Source: Kribbella sp. NBC_01245
Lineage (GTDB): Bacteria > Actinomycetota > Actinomycetes > Propionibacteriales > Kribbellaceae
Length of the DNA: 64,000 nt
Assembly: GCF_036226525.1 (NCBI RefSeq)
Contig: NZ_CP108487.1
Location: forward strand, 7,006,001 to 7,070,000
Direction: 5' to 3'
Below the pieces are notes generated by a model that saw only the letters and a list, made by a program, of their open reading frames with translations, was not told the origin of the DNA and made no database searches. The translations under genes were made by a program, and so were the position numbers. Numbering within the stretch: position 1 is the stretch's first letter; each line of letters starts with the position of its first letter. Positions 16,350 through 25,292 of this stretch are shown piece by piece.

Positions 16350-18076
16350 GACGTGCGATCGCTGTGACCGCGCTCTCTACCCTGGTACTCACGATGACCG
16401 CTCCAGCAGTTGCCGGTGGCAACAACCCGCGCGGCCGGTTCGACCGGCCGCAGGACGGCTATGCCGCGAAGTCGACCATGTTGCGGACGTCGACGCCTGC
16501 CCAGGCCGGGCTCGACCCCGCGCCGATCGACGCGGCGCTGCAGGCCGTGGACAACTGGACCCGGCCGAACGGCACGGTCAAGCCGATGTTCGCGGGCGCG
16601 GTCACGTTGCTCGGGCACGACGGCAAGATCGTCACCCGTACCGCCACCGGCAAGGCGCTGAAGTTTGCCGACGGCAACGGTACGGAGCTGCCCGCGGACC
16701 AGCAGATCGCGATGCGGACGGACACGATCTTCGACCTGGCCTCCGTCTCGAAGCTGTTCACCTCGATCGTGGTGATGCAGCAGGTCGAGGCCGGCCGGAT
16801 CGACCTCGACGCCCCGATCGCGACGTACGTGCCGGAGTTCGCGGCCAACGGCAAGGAGGCGATCACCGTTCGGCAAGCGCTTACGCACACGACCGGTCTG
16901 CCCGCGTGGCTGCCGTTGTGGAGTGGCGCGCCCGACCCGGCCGCCCGGATGCAGATGGCGCTGACGGCCAAACCGACCAGTGCGCCCGGCGTGAAGTACC
17001 TCTACAGCGACCTGAACCTCATCTCGCTCGGTGAGACCGCGGCCCGCGTGTCGGGTAAGCCGCTCGACCAGTTGGTTGCCGACGGCATCACCAAACCGCT
17101 ACGGATGCGCGAGACCGGCTACAACCCGGACCCGGCCAAGAAGCAGCGCATCGCCGCGACCGAGTTCCAGTCGGCCCCGCCGCGCGGCATGGTCCAGGGC
17201 TCGGTGCACGACGAGAACGCGTGGTCCTTGGGCGGTGTCGCCGGGCATGCCGGCGTCTTCTCGACCGCGGACGACCTGGCCGTGCTCGCGCAGGCCTTCC
17301 TCAACGGCGGAACGTACGACGGGCGGCGCATCCTGCAACAGGCGTCGGTCACCGCAATGGTCACGAATTTCACGCCTGGCTTCCCCGGCAACGACCATGG
17401 TCTGGGCTTCGAACTCAACCAGCGTTGGTACATGAGCGGTCTGGCCTCGGACCGCACGGCCGGTCACACCGGCTATACGGGTACGTCGTTGGTGATCGAC
17501 TTCGACTCCCGGTCGTTCGCGATCCTGCTGACGAACCGGGTGCACCCGAGCCGCAGCTGGGGCACCAACAACCCCGCGCGCCGGGCCGTTGTGCAAGGGC
17601 TCGCGCTGGCGCTGGGCGTGCAGCCGCGGCACGGCCAGGACGCCTGGTTCTCGGGGACTGCTGACGCGTCTACGAGCACGCTGGACGCCAAGGTCGCCGT
17701 ACCGGTTGAAGGGGCGAAGCTGTCGTTCGACCTGTTCGTGGACACCGAGGATTCGGATCTGCTCTACCTGGAGAGTTCGGCCGATGGTGGGACTACGTGG
17801 GCCAAGGTTCCTTTCACCGTTCGCGATCGGGGCTCGGTGACGGATCTCGACGGCGCGATCGGCGGCACCCGGGACCGGCATTGGTTGCAGGCCTCCGCCG
17901 AACTGGGAGCGGGCGAGCAGACGCTCAGATGGCGCTACACGACGGACGCCCTTTACACCGGCCGGGGCGTGTATGTCGATGGTGTCAAGGTTGTCAGTCC
18001 CGACCAGGTACTGCTTGATGGGGAACGGAACCCACAGTCATTCTCTGCAACAGGTTGGAGACTTTCGCGTCGGTGA
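16346..18076 (+). CDS. Secreted beta-lactamase-fold serine hydrolase (AmiE/YbbE-like)
   Basis: 576 residues from GTG 16346, which overlaps the namZ stop. A signal peptide (AIAVTALSTLVLTMTAPAVA) is followed by a class C beta-lactamase/esterase fold: SVSK (SxxK nucleophile, in DLASVSKLF), YSD (YxN-like, in KYLYSDLN) and HTG (in TAGHTGYTG). About 150 extra C-terminal residues look like an all-beta accessory domain (KLSFDLFVDTEDSDLLYLES, then VYVDGVKVV). In B. subtilis a protein of this fold (YbbE/AmiE) is encoded with NagZ and NamZ and removes peptides from MurNAc; the same task is inferred here from context. The same frame stays open upstream within namZ but that part is not a gene. Confidence 0.78.
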   Translation: MRRAIAVTALSTLVLTMTAPAVAGGNNPRGRFDRPQDGYAAKSTMLRTSTPAQAGLDPAPIDAALQAVDNWTRPNGTVKPMFAGAVTLLGHDGKIVTRTATGKALKFADGNGTELPADQQIAMRTDTIFDLASVSKLFTSIVVMQQVEAGRIDLDAPIATYVPEFAANGKEAITVRQALTHTTGLPAWLPLWSGAPDPAARMQMALTAKPTSAPGVKYLYSDLNLISLGETAARVSGKPLDQLVADGITKPLRMRETGYNPDPAKKQRIAATEFQSAPPRGMVQGSVHDENAWSLGGVAGHAGVFSTADDLAVLAQAFLNGGTYDGRRILQQASVTAMVTNFTPGFPGNDHGLGFELNQRWYMSGLASDRTAGHTGYTGTSLVIDFDSRSFAILLTNRVHPSRSWGTNNPARRAVVQGLALALGVQPRHGQDAWFSGTADASTSTLDAKVAVPVEGAKLSFDLFVDTEDSDLLYLESSADGGTTWAKVPFTVRDRGSVTDLDGAIGGTRDRHWLQASAELGAGEQTLRWRYTTDALYTGRGVYVDGVKVVSPDQVLLDGERNPQSFSATGWRLSRR

Positions 18077-18111
18077 CCCCACTCGTGTGGTTTGCGCCGT
18101 AACGTGGCGAT

Positions 18112-19005
18112 ATGACTTCGTCGATGACCTCTCCCGAACCCACGGGGCCGCTGCTGGTCCGGGTCCGCGCGGTGATGCCCGCGCTGGCACCGGCCGAGCA
18201 ACGGGTGGCGAATGCGGTGCTGGCCGATCCCGGCGGCGTGGCCGCGATGACGATCTCGGAGCTGGCGGAGGTGGCGTCCACCTCCGAGACCACGGTCATC
18301 CGGTTCTGCAAGCAGATCGGCGTCCCCGGTTACCCGCAGCTCCGGCTCCAACTCGCCGCGCAGTCCGCGACGGACAACGTACGGCCCGAGGTGGGCGGTG
18401 ACATCGAGCCTGGGGACACCCTGGCCGAGGTGGTCGGCAAGGTCGCCTTCGCCGACGAGCGGGCCGTGCGTGAAACCGCGCAGCAGCTCGACATGAACGC
18501 CCTGGCCGCCGTTGTCGCCGCGGTGGCGAAGGCGCCGAGGGTCGACATCTACGGTCTGGGCGCGAGCGGCTTCGTCGCGCTCGACCTGCAGCAGAAGCTG
18601 CACCGGATCCGCCGGGTCGCCTTCGCCTGGTCCGACGTGCACGTCGCGCTGACCAGCGCCGCGCTGCTCGGCGACGGCGATGTTGCCGTCGGCATCTCTC
18701 ATACCGGTACGACGGCCGAGGTGGTCGAGGCGCTGGAGGAAGCGGCCAAGCACGGCGCTACCACGGTCGCCATTACGAACTTCCCGCGTTCCCCGCTGGC
18801 GAAGACCGCTGACCTGGTCCTCACCACGGCCGCGCGGGAGACGACGTACCGCTCGGGTGCGACGTCGAGCCGGATCGCGCAGCTGATGGTGGTGGACTGC
18901 GTTTTCATCGGAGTGGCCCAACAGGTGCTGCCCGATGCGCGGAAGGCGCTCGAGACGACGTACAGCGCCGTCCGTGGGCACCACCTGAAGCCCGACAGCC
19001 ACTGA
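18112..19005 (+). CDS. murR: MurR/RpiR family transcriptional regulator
   Basis: 297 residues. The N-terminal HTH_6 domain (ALAPAEQRVANAVLADPGGV, then ELAEVASTSETTVIRFCKQI, about 20-75) is followed by a SIS sugar-phosphate domain (about 125-260; VDIYGLGASGFVALDLQQKL, GISHTGTTAEVVEALEEA). MurR-type proteins sense MurNAc-6-phosphate and control murQ. It lies between the wall hydrolases and murQ and is the obvious local regulator. MurR function is inferred from context, because the RpiR family covers several sugar-phosphate sensors. Confidence 0.85.
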   Translation: MTSSMTSPEPTGPLLVRVRAVMPALAPAEQRVANAVLADPGGVAAMTISELAEVASTSETTVIRFCKQIGVPGYPQLRLQLAAQSATDNVRPEVGGDIEPGDTLAEVVGKVAFADERAVRETAQQLDMNALAAVVAAVAKAPRVDIYGLGASGFVALDLQQKLHRIRRVAFAWSDVHVALTSAALLGDGDVAVGISHTGTTAEVVEALEEAAKHGATTVAITNFPRSPLAKTADLVLTTAARETTYRSGATSSRIAQLMVVDCVFIGVAQQVLPDARKALETTYSAVRGHHLKPDSH

Positions 19006-19096
19006 CTCATAAACCGTTCAAGCTCTGTTCGGCCGGTGCGAGCACTCGTGTCGCCGGCGGGATTCGTCTCGCCACGCGCCGTTAACGGTCAACAGA

Positions 19097-19131
19097 ATTG
19101 ATATTCCTTCGGTAGGAAACTAACATTCAAT
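19097..19131. promoter_or_regulatory. Candidate MurR operator upstream of murQ
   Basis: The 128-base murR-murQ gap becomes AT-rich just before murQ and contains TTCCT-N5-AGGAA (19104-19118), and a second, offset pair ATTGA (19097-19101) / TCAAT (19127-19131). The position directly before the start suits repression by the adjacent RpiR protein. Confidence 0.45.
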
Positions 19132-19133
19132 AT

Positions 19134-20027
19134 GTGATCACCCCGACCGAGCAACGCAATCCGCGCACGCACGCGATCGATGCGGTCGGCACCACCGAGA
19201 TCCTGACCATGCTGAACTCCGAGGACGCGCGCGTCGCCGGGGCCGTCAGCGAGGTGATCCCCCAGCTGTCGAAGCTGGTGGACGCCGCCGTCGAGGCGGT
19301 CCGGGCTGGTGGACGGGTGCACTACTTCGGTGCGGGTACGTCGGGACGGCTCGCGGTGCTGGACGCCGCTGAGCTGATGCCCACCTTCCACGCACCGGAT
19401 GATCTCGTAGTGGCGCATCATGCGGGCGGCATGGATGCGCTGCTACGGGCTGTCGAGAACGTCGAGGACTCGGTCGACGGCGGCGAGCTGGACGCGGCCG
19501 CCGTCACCCGGCTCGACGTCGTGATCGGCCTGGCGGCCTCCGGCAGTACGCCGTACGTCGCCGGGGCCCTTCGCGCCGCCCGGGCGGTCGGCGCGGTGAC
19601 CGCACTGGTCACCTCGAACCCGGCGGCCCCGTTGGCCGAGCTGGCCGACATCGTCATCGCGGCCGATACCGGCCCCGAGGTGATCGCCGGTTCGACCCGG
19701 TTGAAAGCGGGCACGGCGCAGAAGCTGATCCTGAACAGCTTCTCCACCACGCTGATGATCAAGCTCGGCCGGACCTGGTCGAACCTGATGGTCGACATGG
19801 TTGCCACCAACAACAAACTTCGTGGCCGGATGCTGCGCATTCTGGCCGAGGCGACCGGTGCCGATGCCGAGGCCTGTGAGCAGGCGCTCGTCGGCGCCGA
19901 TGGCGAGCTGAAGCCCGCGCTGGTGCACCTTTTGACCGGTGCGGACATCGCCGAGGCCCGCACCGCGCTCGAGCAGTCCGGCGGCCGGGTCGCCGTGGCG
20001 CTCGGAAAACTGGGCGCGCGCGCTTAA
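19134..20027 (+). CDS. murQ: N-acetylmuramic acid 6-phosphate etherase
   Basis: 297 residues. MurQ cleaves the lactyl ether of MurNAc-6-phosphate to give GlcNAc-6-phosphate and D-lactate in the cytoplasm. Family motifs are clear: TEQRNPRTHAID at the start, HYFGAGTSGRLAVLDAAEL (SIS loop with the catalytic Glu region), LAASGSTPYVAGAL and GPEVIAGSTRLKAGTAQKL. The GTG start at 19134 directly follows the AT-rich operator-like sequence. The enzyme implies that MurNAc enters as, or becomes, the 6-phosphate, yet no PTS permease or kinase is adjacent. Confidence 0.95.
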   Translation: MITPTEQRNPRTHAIDAVGTTEILTMLNSEDARVAGAVSEVIPQLSKLVDAAVEAVRAGGRVHYFGAGTSGRLAVLDAAELMPTFHAPDDLVVAHHAGGMDALLRAVENVEDSVDGGELDAAAVTRLDVVIGLAASGSTPYVAGALRAARAVGAVTALVTSNPAAPLAELADIVIAADTGPEVIAGSTRLKAGTAQKLILNSFSTTLMIKLGRTWSNLMVDMVATNNKLRGRMLRILAEATGADAEACEQALVGADGELKPALVHLLTGADIAEARTALEQSGGRVAVALGKLGARA

Positions 20028-20049
20028 ACCCGACATTAGGGTGGGCTGC

Positions 20050-21057
20050 GTGCTGACTCCCGAGCGGATCGATCCGCGTAATGCCGATGACTTCAACGCC
20101 TGGTACGACGCGTGGACCGAGGCGCTCGAGGATGGCCGGGAGTTCCCGACCAGCTGGAGTCGCGAGGAGATGCTGGTCGGCCTGACCCGGGACGAGAAAT
20201 ACTGGGCGCAGGAAATCTGGATCATCCGGGATGGCTCTCGCGAGGTCGCGGGCGGGCTGTTCGTGGAGATCCCGCTGGCGGATAACACCGACTCGATGCG
20301 GATCACCCTTGGCGTCGTACCGGCTTATCGGCGGCAGGGGTACGGCACGGCGTTGTTCGGCGCGGCTCGCCAGATCGCGGCCGAGCGGATGCGCACGCGT
20401 CTGCTCGCCGTTGTCGAGGCGGTTGACGAGAAGTCGCCAGGCGCGGCCTTCGCCGAAGGGTTCGGGTTCACGCTGGCGAATACCGAGATGCATCGGGTGC
20501 TGGAGCTGCCGGTCGACGAGGCGCTGCTGACCAGGCTCGCGGTCGAGGCGGCGGAGAAGCACGACGGGTACAAGCTCGTCACTTGGCAGGACCGCTGTCC
20601 GGATGAGCTCGTCGACGCCTTCGCCCAGTTGCACACGGTCTTCGCGGCCGAGGCGCCGTCCGGTGAGATCGACCATCAGCCGGAGGTGTGGGACGCCGAG
20701 CGGATCCGCTTCCGCGAGGAGCAGAGCATCGCGCAGGGCCGCCATGGCTGGATCACGGTCGCGATCGCACCGGATGGGACGCTCGCCGGCCACACCGAGC
20801 TGTACGTGCCGGAGACGGACCTCGGCAACATCTACCAGTGGGACACCCTGGTCGTCCCGGCCCACCGCGGCCATCGGCTCGGCCTCGCGCTGAAGGTCCG
20901 CAACCACCTCGAACTCCAGCAGACCGATCCGGGCAAGGCCGTCGTCCACACCTGGAACGCGCGGCAGAACGACCACATGAACGCGGTCAATGCCCAACTG
21001 GGATTCCGCCCGGTCGAGGCCCACCAGGAATGGCAACTCAAGCTGGGGGACGGCTGA
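20050..21057 (+). CDS. GNAT family N-acetyltransferase, tandem domains
   Basis: 335 residues from GTG 20050; GTG 20041 is an in-frame alternative. Two GNAT folds are visible. The first has acetyl-CoA motif LGVVPAYRRQGYGTALF (about 80-100) and the second LVVPAHRGHRLGLALKVRNH (about 270-290), followed by WNARQNDHMNAVNAQLGFRP. Double-GNAT proteins of this sort are common in actinobacteria and their substrates are mostly unknown. It starts 22 bases after murQ and could be co-transcribed with it. Its 3' end overlaps the convergent MerR gene by 20 bases. Confidence 0.82.
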   Translation: MLTPERIDPRNADDFNAWYDAWTEALEDGREFPTSWSREEMLVGLTRDEKYWAQEIWIIRDGSREVAGGLFVEIPLADNTDSMRITLGVVPAYRRQGYGTALFGAARQIAAERMRTRLLAVVEAVDEKSPGAAFAEGFGFTLANTEMHRVLELPVDEALLTRLAVEAAEKHDGYKLVTWQDRCPDELVDAFAQLHTVFAAEAPSGEIDHQPEVWDAERIRFREEQSIAQGRHGWITVAIAPDGTLAGHTELYVPETDLGNIYQWDTLVVPAHRGHRLGLALKVRNHLELQQTDPGKAVVHTWNARQNDHMNAVNAQLGFRPVEAHQEWQLKLGDG

Positions 21058-21823
21058 CTCTGTTGGCAGGCACTCGCTCGACGCGGGTCCACCCCTTCCA
21101 GCCCCGCTCCGCCAGGATCGCCAGCAGCTGCTCAGCGCCCGGTGCCGACTCCAGCATGGTCGCGTCCATGAGGTCGACGAACTGGTCATCGAAACCTTCG
21201 GCGTTCATTTCGCCGGCCTCCACCGCACGGATCATGACGCGCTCCAGGATGTCGGCGATCTCGACGATTCGCGGATCATCGGCCGTCCAGTCGAGGGGCC
21301 CCTGGAGATAGCCGTAGAGCTTCACCATGTCGGGGTCTTCAAGACTCGCGTGCTTCATGGCGATGACGGCGTCGACCAGGTGCGGCACTTGGGCGGCGAC
21401 CATGATCCAGGCGTCCCGCTCCAGCTCGATGTACCACTCTCCGACGCCAAGTCCACGTAATCGGTCGAGGTAGCCGACGACGCTTTCCGGCAGCGCCAAG
21501 TGCTCTCCGGCGGCCAGCCTGGCGAGTCGTTTGCGGGTGCTCTGCAGCCGCCGGATCTCGGCGAGCAGTTCCTTGTCGATCTGCTCGACCCCGGCGGCGA
21601 ACTCCTCCGCGCCGGCGTCGAGCAGCTCCTGTACGCGGGCCAGCGGCACGCCGGCGTCCGCCAGGGTGTGGATCTGGATCAGTCGTACGACCGCGGCGGC
21701 GTTGTAGGCCCGGTAGCCGGAGTGGTCGCGTTCGGGCTCCGGCAGCAATCCGATCTGGTGGTAGTGGCGAACCGCCCGCACCGTCACTCCCGCGTGTGCC
21801 GCCAGCCGGCTGATGGTGAGCAT
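21038..21823 (-). CDS. MerR family transcriptional regulator
   Basis: 261 residues. A MerR winged-helix occupies the N-terminus: MLTISRLAAHAGVTVRAVRH, then YHQIGLLPEPERDHSGYRAY, followed by the dimerisation helix (about 80-120). The C-terminal 140 residues are helical and unrecognised, possibly a drug-sensing domain. It is the last gene of a minus-strand unit, 15 bases after an ABC-2 exporter permease, so it probably controls that exporter. Confidence 0.88.
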   Translation of the reverse strand: MLTISRLAAHAGVTVRAVRHYHQIGLLPEPERDHSGYRAYNAAAVVRLIQIHTLADAGVPLARVQELLDAGAEEFAAGVEQIDKELLAEIRRLQSTRKRLARLAAGEHLALPESVVGYLDRLRGLGVGEWYIELERDAWIMVAAQVPHLVDAVIAMKHASLEDPDMVKLYGYLQGPLDWTADDPRIVEIADILERVMIRAVEAGEMNAEGFDDQFVDLMDATMLESAPGAEQLLAILAERGWKGWTRVERVPANRVSRPPA

Positions 21824-21838
21824 GGGTCTCAGACTGCC

Positions 21839-22600
21839 TCAGGCGATCTTGCGGCGGTAGGTCACCATCGCCAAGGCGTAGGCCACCACGAGGATGCCGA
21901 CACACCAGCCCAGGGCGATCCAGATGTCGGTGCCGACCGGCTGCTGGGTGAACAGGGCCCGGATGATGTTGACGATGGAGGTCACCGGCTGGTTCTCGGC
22001 GAACCAGCGCACCGGGCCGGGCATGGTCTCGGTGGGCACGAACGCCGAGCTGAGGAAGGGCAGGAAGAGCAGCGGGTAGGAGAACGCGCTCGCGCCTTCC
22101 ATGGTCTGCGCGGACAGACCGGGGATGACGGCGAGCCAGGTCAGCGCCAGGGTGAACAGGAGCAAGATGCCGACCACTCCGAGCCACGCCGCGACGCCGG
22201 CGCCTGAACGGAAGCCCATCAGCAAAGCGACGGCAACGACGAGCACCAGCGAGATCACATTGGCAACCAGCGAGGTCAGCACGTGGGCCCACAGCACGCC
22301 CGAGCGTGCGATCGGCATCGACTGGAACCGCTCGAAGATCCCGCTCTTCATGTCCATGAACAGCCGGAACGCGGTGTAAGCGATCCCAGAGGCGATCGTG
22401 ATGAGCAGGATGCCGGGCAGCATGTAGTCGATGTATTGGCCCGGACCGATGTCGATGGCGCCGCCGAGCACGTAGACGAACATCAGCATCATGGCGATCG
22501 GCATCAGCGCGGTCGTGATGATGGTGTCCACGCTGCGCGTGACGTGGCGCAGGCTCCGCCCGGTCAGGACGGCGGTGTCGCCGAAGAAGTGCGTGGTCAT
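21839..22600 (-). CDS. ABC-2 type transporter permease
   Basis: 253 residues with six predicted membrane segments (for example IITTALMPIAMMLMFVYVLG, VISLVLVVAVALLMGF and WIALGWCVGILVVAYALAMV). MDMKSGIFERFQSMPIARSG is the cytoplasmic coupling region typical of DrrB-like drug exporters. It starts 5 bases after the ATPase gene on the same strand. ATG 22600 is chosen, giving MTTHFFGDTAVLTGRSLRHV; the longer upstream frame overlaps the ATPase gene. Confidence 0.9.
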   Translation of the reverse strand: MTTHFFGDTAVLTGRSLRHVTRSVDTIITTALMPIAMMLMFVYVLGGAIDIGPGQYIDYMLPGILLITIASGIAYTAFRLFMDMKSGIFERFQSMPIARSGVLWAHVLTSLVANVISLVLVVAVALLMGFRSGAGVAAWLGVVGILLLFTLALTWLAVIPGLSAQTMEGASAFSYPLLFLPFLSSAFVPTETMPGPVRWFAENQPVTSIVNIIRALFTQQPVGTDIWIALGWCVGILVVAYALAMVTYRRKIA

Positions 22601-22605
22601 GGTTC

Positions 22606-23385
22606 CTACTTCCCGGTCTTGTGGTCGCCGGCGTTGCCGACGACCGCGAAGAAGACGTCTTCGAGGGAGGGTTGCTTCTCGACGTACTCGACCTTGGCGG
22701 GTGGCAGCAGCTGCTTCAGCTCGGCGAGGGTGCCGTTCACGATGATCCGGCCCTGGTGCAGGATCGCGATCCGGTCGGCGAGCTGCTCGGCCTCCTCCAG
22801 ATACTGCGTGGTGAGCAGTACCGTCGTGCCGCGCCCGGCGAGACCCCGCACGGTTTCCCACACCTCGATGCGCGCCTCGGGGTCGAGTCCGGTCGTCGGC
22901 TCGTCCAGGAAGATCACCGCCGGATTCCCGATCAGGCTCATCGCGATGTCCAGCCGGCGACGCATCCCACCTGAGTAGGTGGACACCTTCCGAACGCCCG
23001 CGTCGGTCAGCGAGAAACGTCTCAGCAGGTCATCCGCGATCGCGCCCGGGTGCTTGAGGCGGCGCAGCTTCGCGACCAGCACGAGGTTCTCCCGCCCGCT
23101 GAGGATCTCGTCGACGGCGGCGAACTGCCCGGTGAGGCTGAAGGATTCCCGCACGTTCGACGGTTGTGTGGCGACGTCGAAGCCGTTGACTCCGGCCGAC
23201 CCGGCGTCGGCCTTCAGCAGTGTTGCCAGGATCCGCACGAGCGTGGTCTTGCCCGCCCCGTTCGAGCCGAGCAGGGCGAAGATGCTTCCCGGTGCCACGT
23301 CGAAGTCCACACCCCGCAGTACTTCGAGCTCGCCGTACGACTTCTCCAGACCTCGAACGCGAATCGCCGGACCAGCGATCGTCAT
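22606..23385 (-). CDS. ABC transporter ATP-binding protein, DrrA-like
   Basis: 259 residues. Walker A is GSNGAGKTT, the signature is YSGGMRRRLD and Walker B is VIFLDEPTTGLD. The C-terminal extension with VEYVEKQPSLEDVFF is characteristic of the drug-resistance (DrrA) subfamily. ATG 23385 has AAGGAGG upstream. It should power the adjacent permease in export of a hydrophobic compound. Whether it serves the nearby biosynthetic cluster or is independent is unknown. Confidence 0.92.
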   Translation of the reverse strand: MTIAGPAIRVRGLEKSYGELEVLRGVDFDVAPGSIFALLGSNGAGKTTLVRILATLLKADAGSAGVNGFDVATQPSNVRESFSLTGQFAAVDEILSGRENLVLVAKLRRLKHPGAIADDLLRRFSLTDAGVRKVSTYSGGMRRRLDIAMSLIGNPAVIFLDEPTTGLDPEARIEVWETVRGLAGRGTTVLLTTQYLEEAEQLADRIAILHQGRIIVNGTLAELKQLLPPAKVEYVEKQPSLEDVFFAVVGNAGDHKTGK

Positions 23386-23570
23386 AACCTGCCTCCTTCG
23401 TGCAGCCGTTCCAGTCCTCTGTGCGGAACTGGCTGCCATCAGGGTGAAGGGTTGACGCGGCGTCAGGGTCAAGCGCGCTGTCCATTGACCATTCGCGGGG
23501 CTTAGGGACAAGGGCCCGCGGCGTAAAGGTTTTCCCCTGCGTTCACGGGTTTGGTGCGGAATAGACCGCA

Positions 23571-23636
23571 ATTCAAACTTCTGCTCTTGAAAATGCCTGC
23601 TGCTGTTTCAGGGCAGGCTGAAGCGAATGTTTGAAT
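23571..23636. promoter_or_regulatory. Nested inverted repeat in cluster leader
   Basis: Outer arms ATTCAAAC (23571-23578) and GTTTGAAT (23629-23636) are perfect. An inner pair GCCTGC / GCAGGC sits symmetrically between them. Possible operator or structured leader. Confidence 0.4.
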
Positions 23637-23705
23637 GAGGCCCATGAAGTATCTGGCGCCCACCCCAGACGCCGCCCCCAACGCGTGTATCCAACCTCAT
23701 TTTCG

Positions 23706-23743
23706 ACCGAAAGCCCAGCGATCAAACCTAGGTTGCTTTCGGT
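23706..23743. promoter_or_regulatory. Inverted repeat with central palindrome in cluster leader
   Basis: Arms ACCGAAAGC (23706-23714) and GCTTTCGGT (23735-23743) are perfectly complementary over 9 bases. The loop contains the palindrome AACCTAGGTT (23725-23734). It lies 130 bases before the first cluster gene, a sensible place for an operator. Confidence 0.45.
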
Positions 23744-23873
23744 GATGACAGGCTTACCTAACGTTGATATAGCGTGAATCGGCAACCTGTCGTAAGGTCT
23801 CGTTTACGCCGAGCTTTGGGGAGCGCCGGCGGCCCAATTCCTTTTGTATGCAAGGCCATCTTCGGAGTCACGG

Positions 23874-25292
23874 ATGACCATCGACAGTGCTTTTGTGCTG
23901 CCCGGAAACAGGGCGGACGGCGGGTGGGTCGAGGAAGTTCTGCTGGCCGGCCAGGCGGACGATGTCTGCTTTCGGTTGCCCGCCGTAATCGACCGGGGAA
24001 TGCTTCGCCGCCTGGTTTCCGAGCGACAATCCGAACTCGCGGACGCAGGGTTACGAGCGGGCGGTTCGGCAGTCCTCAGATTGCCACCTTCAATCGCTTT
24101 TGTGGCCCATTTACTCGCGGTCTGGCGGACCGGTGCGCAAGCAATTCTGCTGGACCACCGGCTGACCGATCACGAGGTCCGGCGGGCGATCGAGCGACTG
24201 GTTCCGCAGGTCGTTGTCGAGCCCTCGGGCCCGACGGCGGGTGGATTGCGCACGTTCCACGACATCCAGACGACCGTGGCGAGCTATTCCGGCCGCCCGG
24301 CCGCGACCTCGCATGCCGTGGTGCAGCTCAGCTCGGGCTCGACCGGGCCGTCCAAGGTGATCGGGCGTACGGCGGAAGACCTCATCGCCGAGGTCCAGCG
24401 CTATACCCAGATCCCGGGCGTCGCGCTCAAGGGCGAGCGGATCATCCTGCTGCCCTCGATGGTGCACGTGCTCGGTCTCGTCGGCGGTCTGATGTACGGC
24501 CTGCATGCCGGGGTCGAGCTGGTGCCGCCGGAGCGGATGACGGGCGACAGCATTCTTCAGGCCATCGCTGCGCAGGACACGCCCGCGACCGTGCTGGGAG
24601 TGCCGTTCCACATCGGCTTGCTGGCCTCGATCAAAGAACCACCACGCCTGCCGCAGTTCCGCCGGATGACCACGGGTGGCGAGCTCGTCCAGGCGGCAGT
24701 GGCTGAGGCGTTCGCCGAGAGGTACGACGCTGTGCTCGGCAACATGTACGGGATGACCGAGGTCGGCGTGATCGGGACCGACCTGTTCGGCCAGCACCGG
24801 CCGGCGATCCTCCCGGCGCCGGGGATCGAGGTGCGCGAGGTCGATGGCGAGCTCTGGGTCAGCCGGCCCGAATCGCCGTACATCGGGCTGTCGGATCCGG
24901 CTCGCTGGGCCGACGGCTGGCTGCGTACTAAGGACGCGGGCGAGGTCGATCCCGTCACCCGGCTCGTCAGTATCAAGGGCCGGCTGGATTCGCAGGTCTC
25001 GGTCGGCGGTCTCAAGGTCGACCTGACCGAGGTGGAGGCCGCACTCGGCGAGCTGACCGGTGTCACGGCCGCGGTGGTGGTGTTCGACAAGTGGATCACC
25101 GCCTACCTACAGCTGGCGGACGGTCGCCCGGTCGCGCGGATCGAGGCCGAGCTGGCCGAGCGCCTCGCGTCGTACAAGCGGCCGCGCAGTGTGCGAGTGC
25201 TCGATCAGCTGCCGCGAACGACCACCGGGAAGTTGGTCCGGGACCTCGCCGCGCTGCGGGCCGCCGCACTACCGTCATCGGCCGGGACATGA
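23874..25292 (+). CDS. AMP-binding (adenylate-forming) enzyme
   Basis: 472 residues, ANL superfamily. P-loop-like motif A3 is SSGSTGPSKVIGRT, A5 YGMTEVGVIG, A7 GWLRTKDAGEV, A8 KGRLDSQVSVGGLKVDLTEV and A10 TTTGKLVRD with the catalytic Lys. It activates a carboxylic acid as acyl-AMP and passes it to CoA or a carrier protein; the nearby ACPs are the likely acceptors. ATG 23874 follows GGAG. Its last 88 bases overlap the PPTase gene on the other strand. First gene of the cluster. Confidence 0.85.
   Translation: MTIDSAFVLPGNRADGGWVEEVLLAGQADDVCFRLPAVIDRGMLRRLVSERQSELADAGLRAGGSAVLRLPPSIAFVAHLLAVWRTGAQAILLDHRLTDHEVRRAIERLVPQVVVEPSGPTAGGLRTFHDIQTTVASYSGRPAATSHAVVQLSSGSTGPSKVIGRTAEDLIAEVQRYTQIPGVALKGERIILLPSMVHVLGLVGGLMYGLHAGVELVPPERMTGDSILQAIAAQDTPATVLGVPFHIGLLASIKEPPRLPQFRRMTTGGELVQAAVAEAFAERYDAVLGNMYGMTEVGVIGTDLFGQHRPAILPAPGIEVREVDGELWVSRPESPYIGLSDPARWADGWLRTKDAGEVDPVTRLVSIKGRLDSQVSVGGLKVDLTEVEAALGELTGVTAAVVVFDKWITAYLQLADGRPVARIEAELAERLASYKRPRSVRVLDQLPRTTTGKLVRDLAALRAAALPSSAGT

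Larger units (their letters stand above)
23386..23873. other. 488-base intergenic region ahead of the biosynthetic cluster
   Basis: No gene is seen. The right two thirds are poorer in GC than the surroundings. It contains two inverted-repeat structures (listed separately) and should hold the divergent promoters for the ABC exporter and the first cluster gene. No convincing -35/-10 pair could be fixed. Confidence 0.5.
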
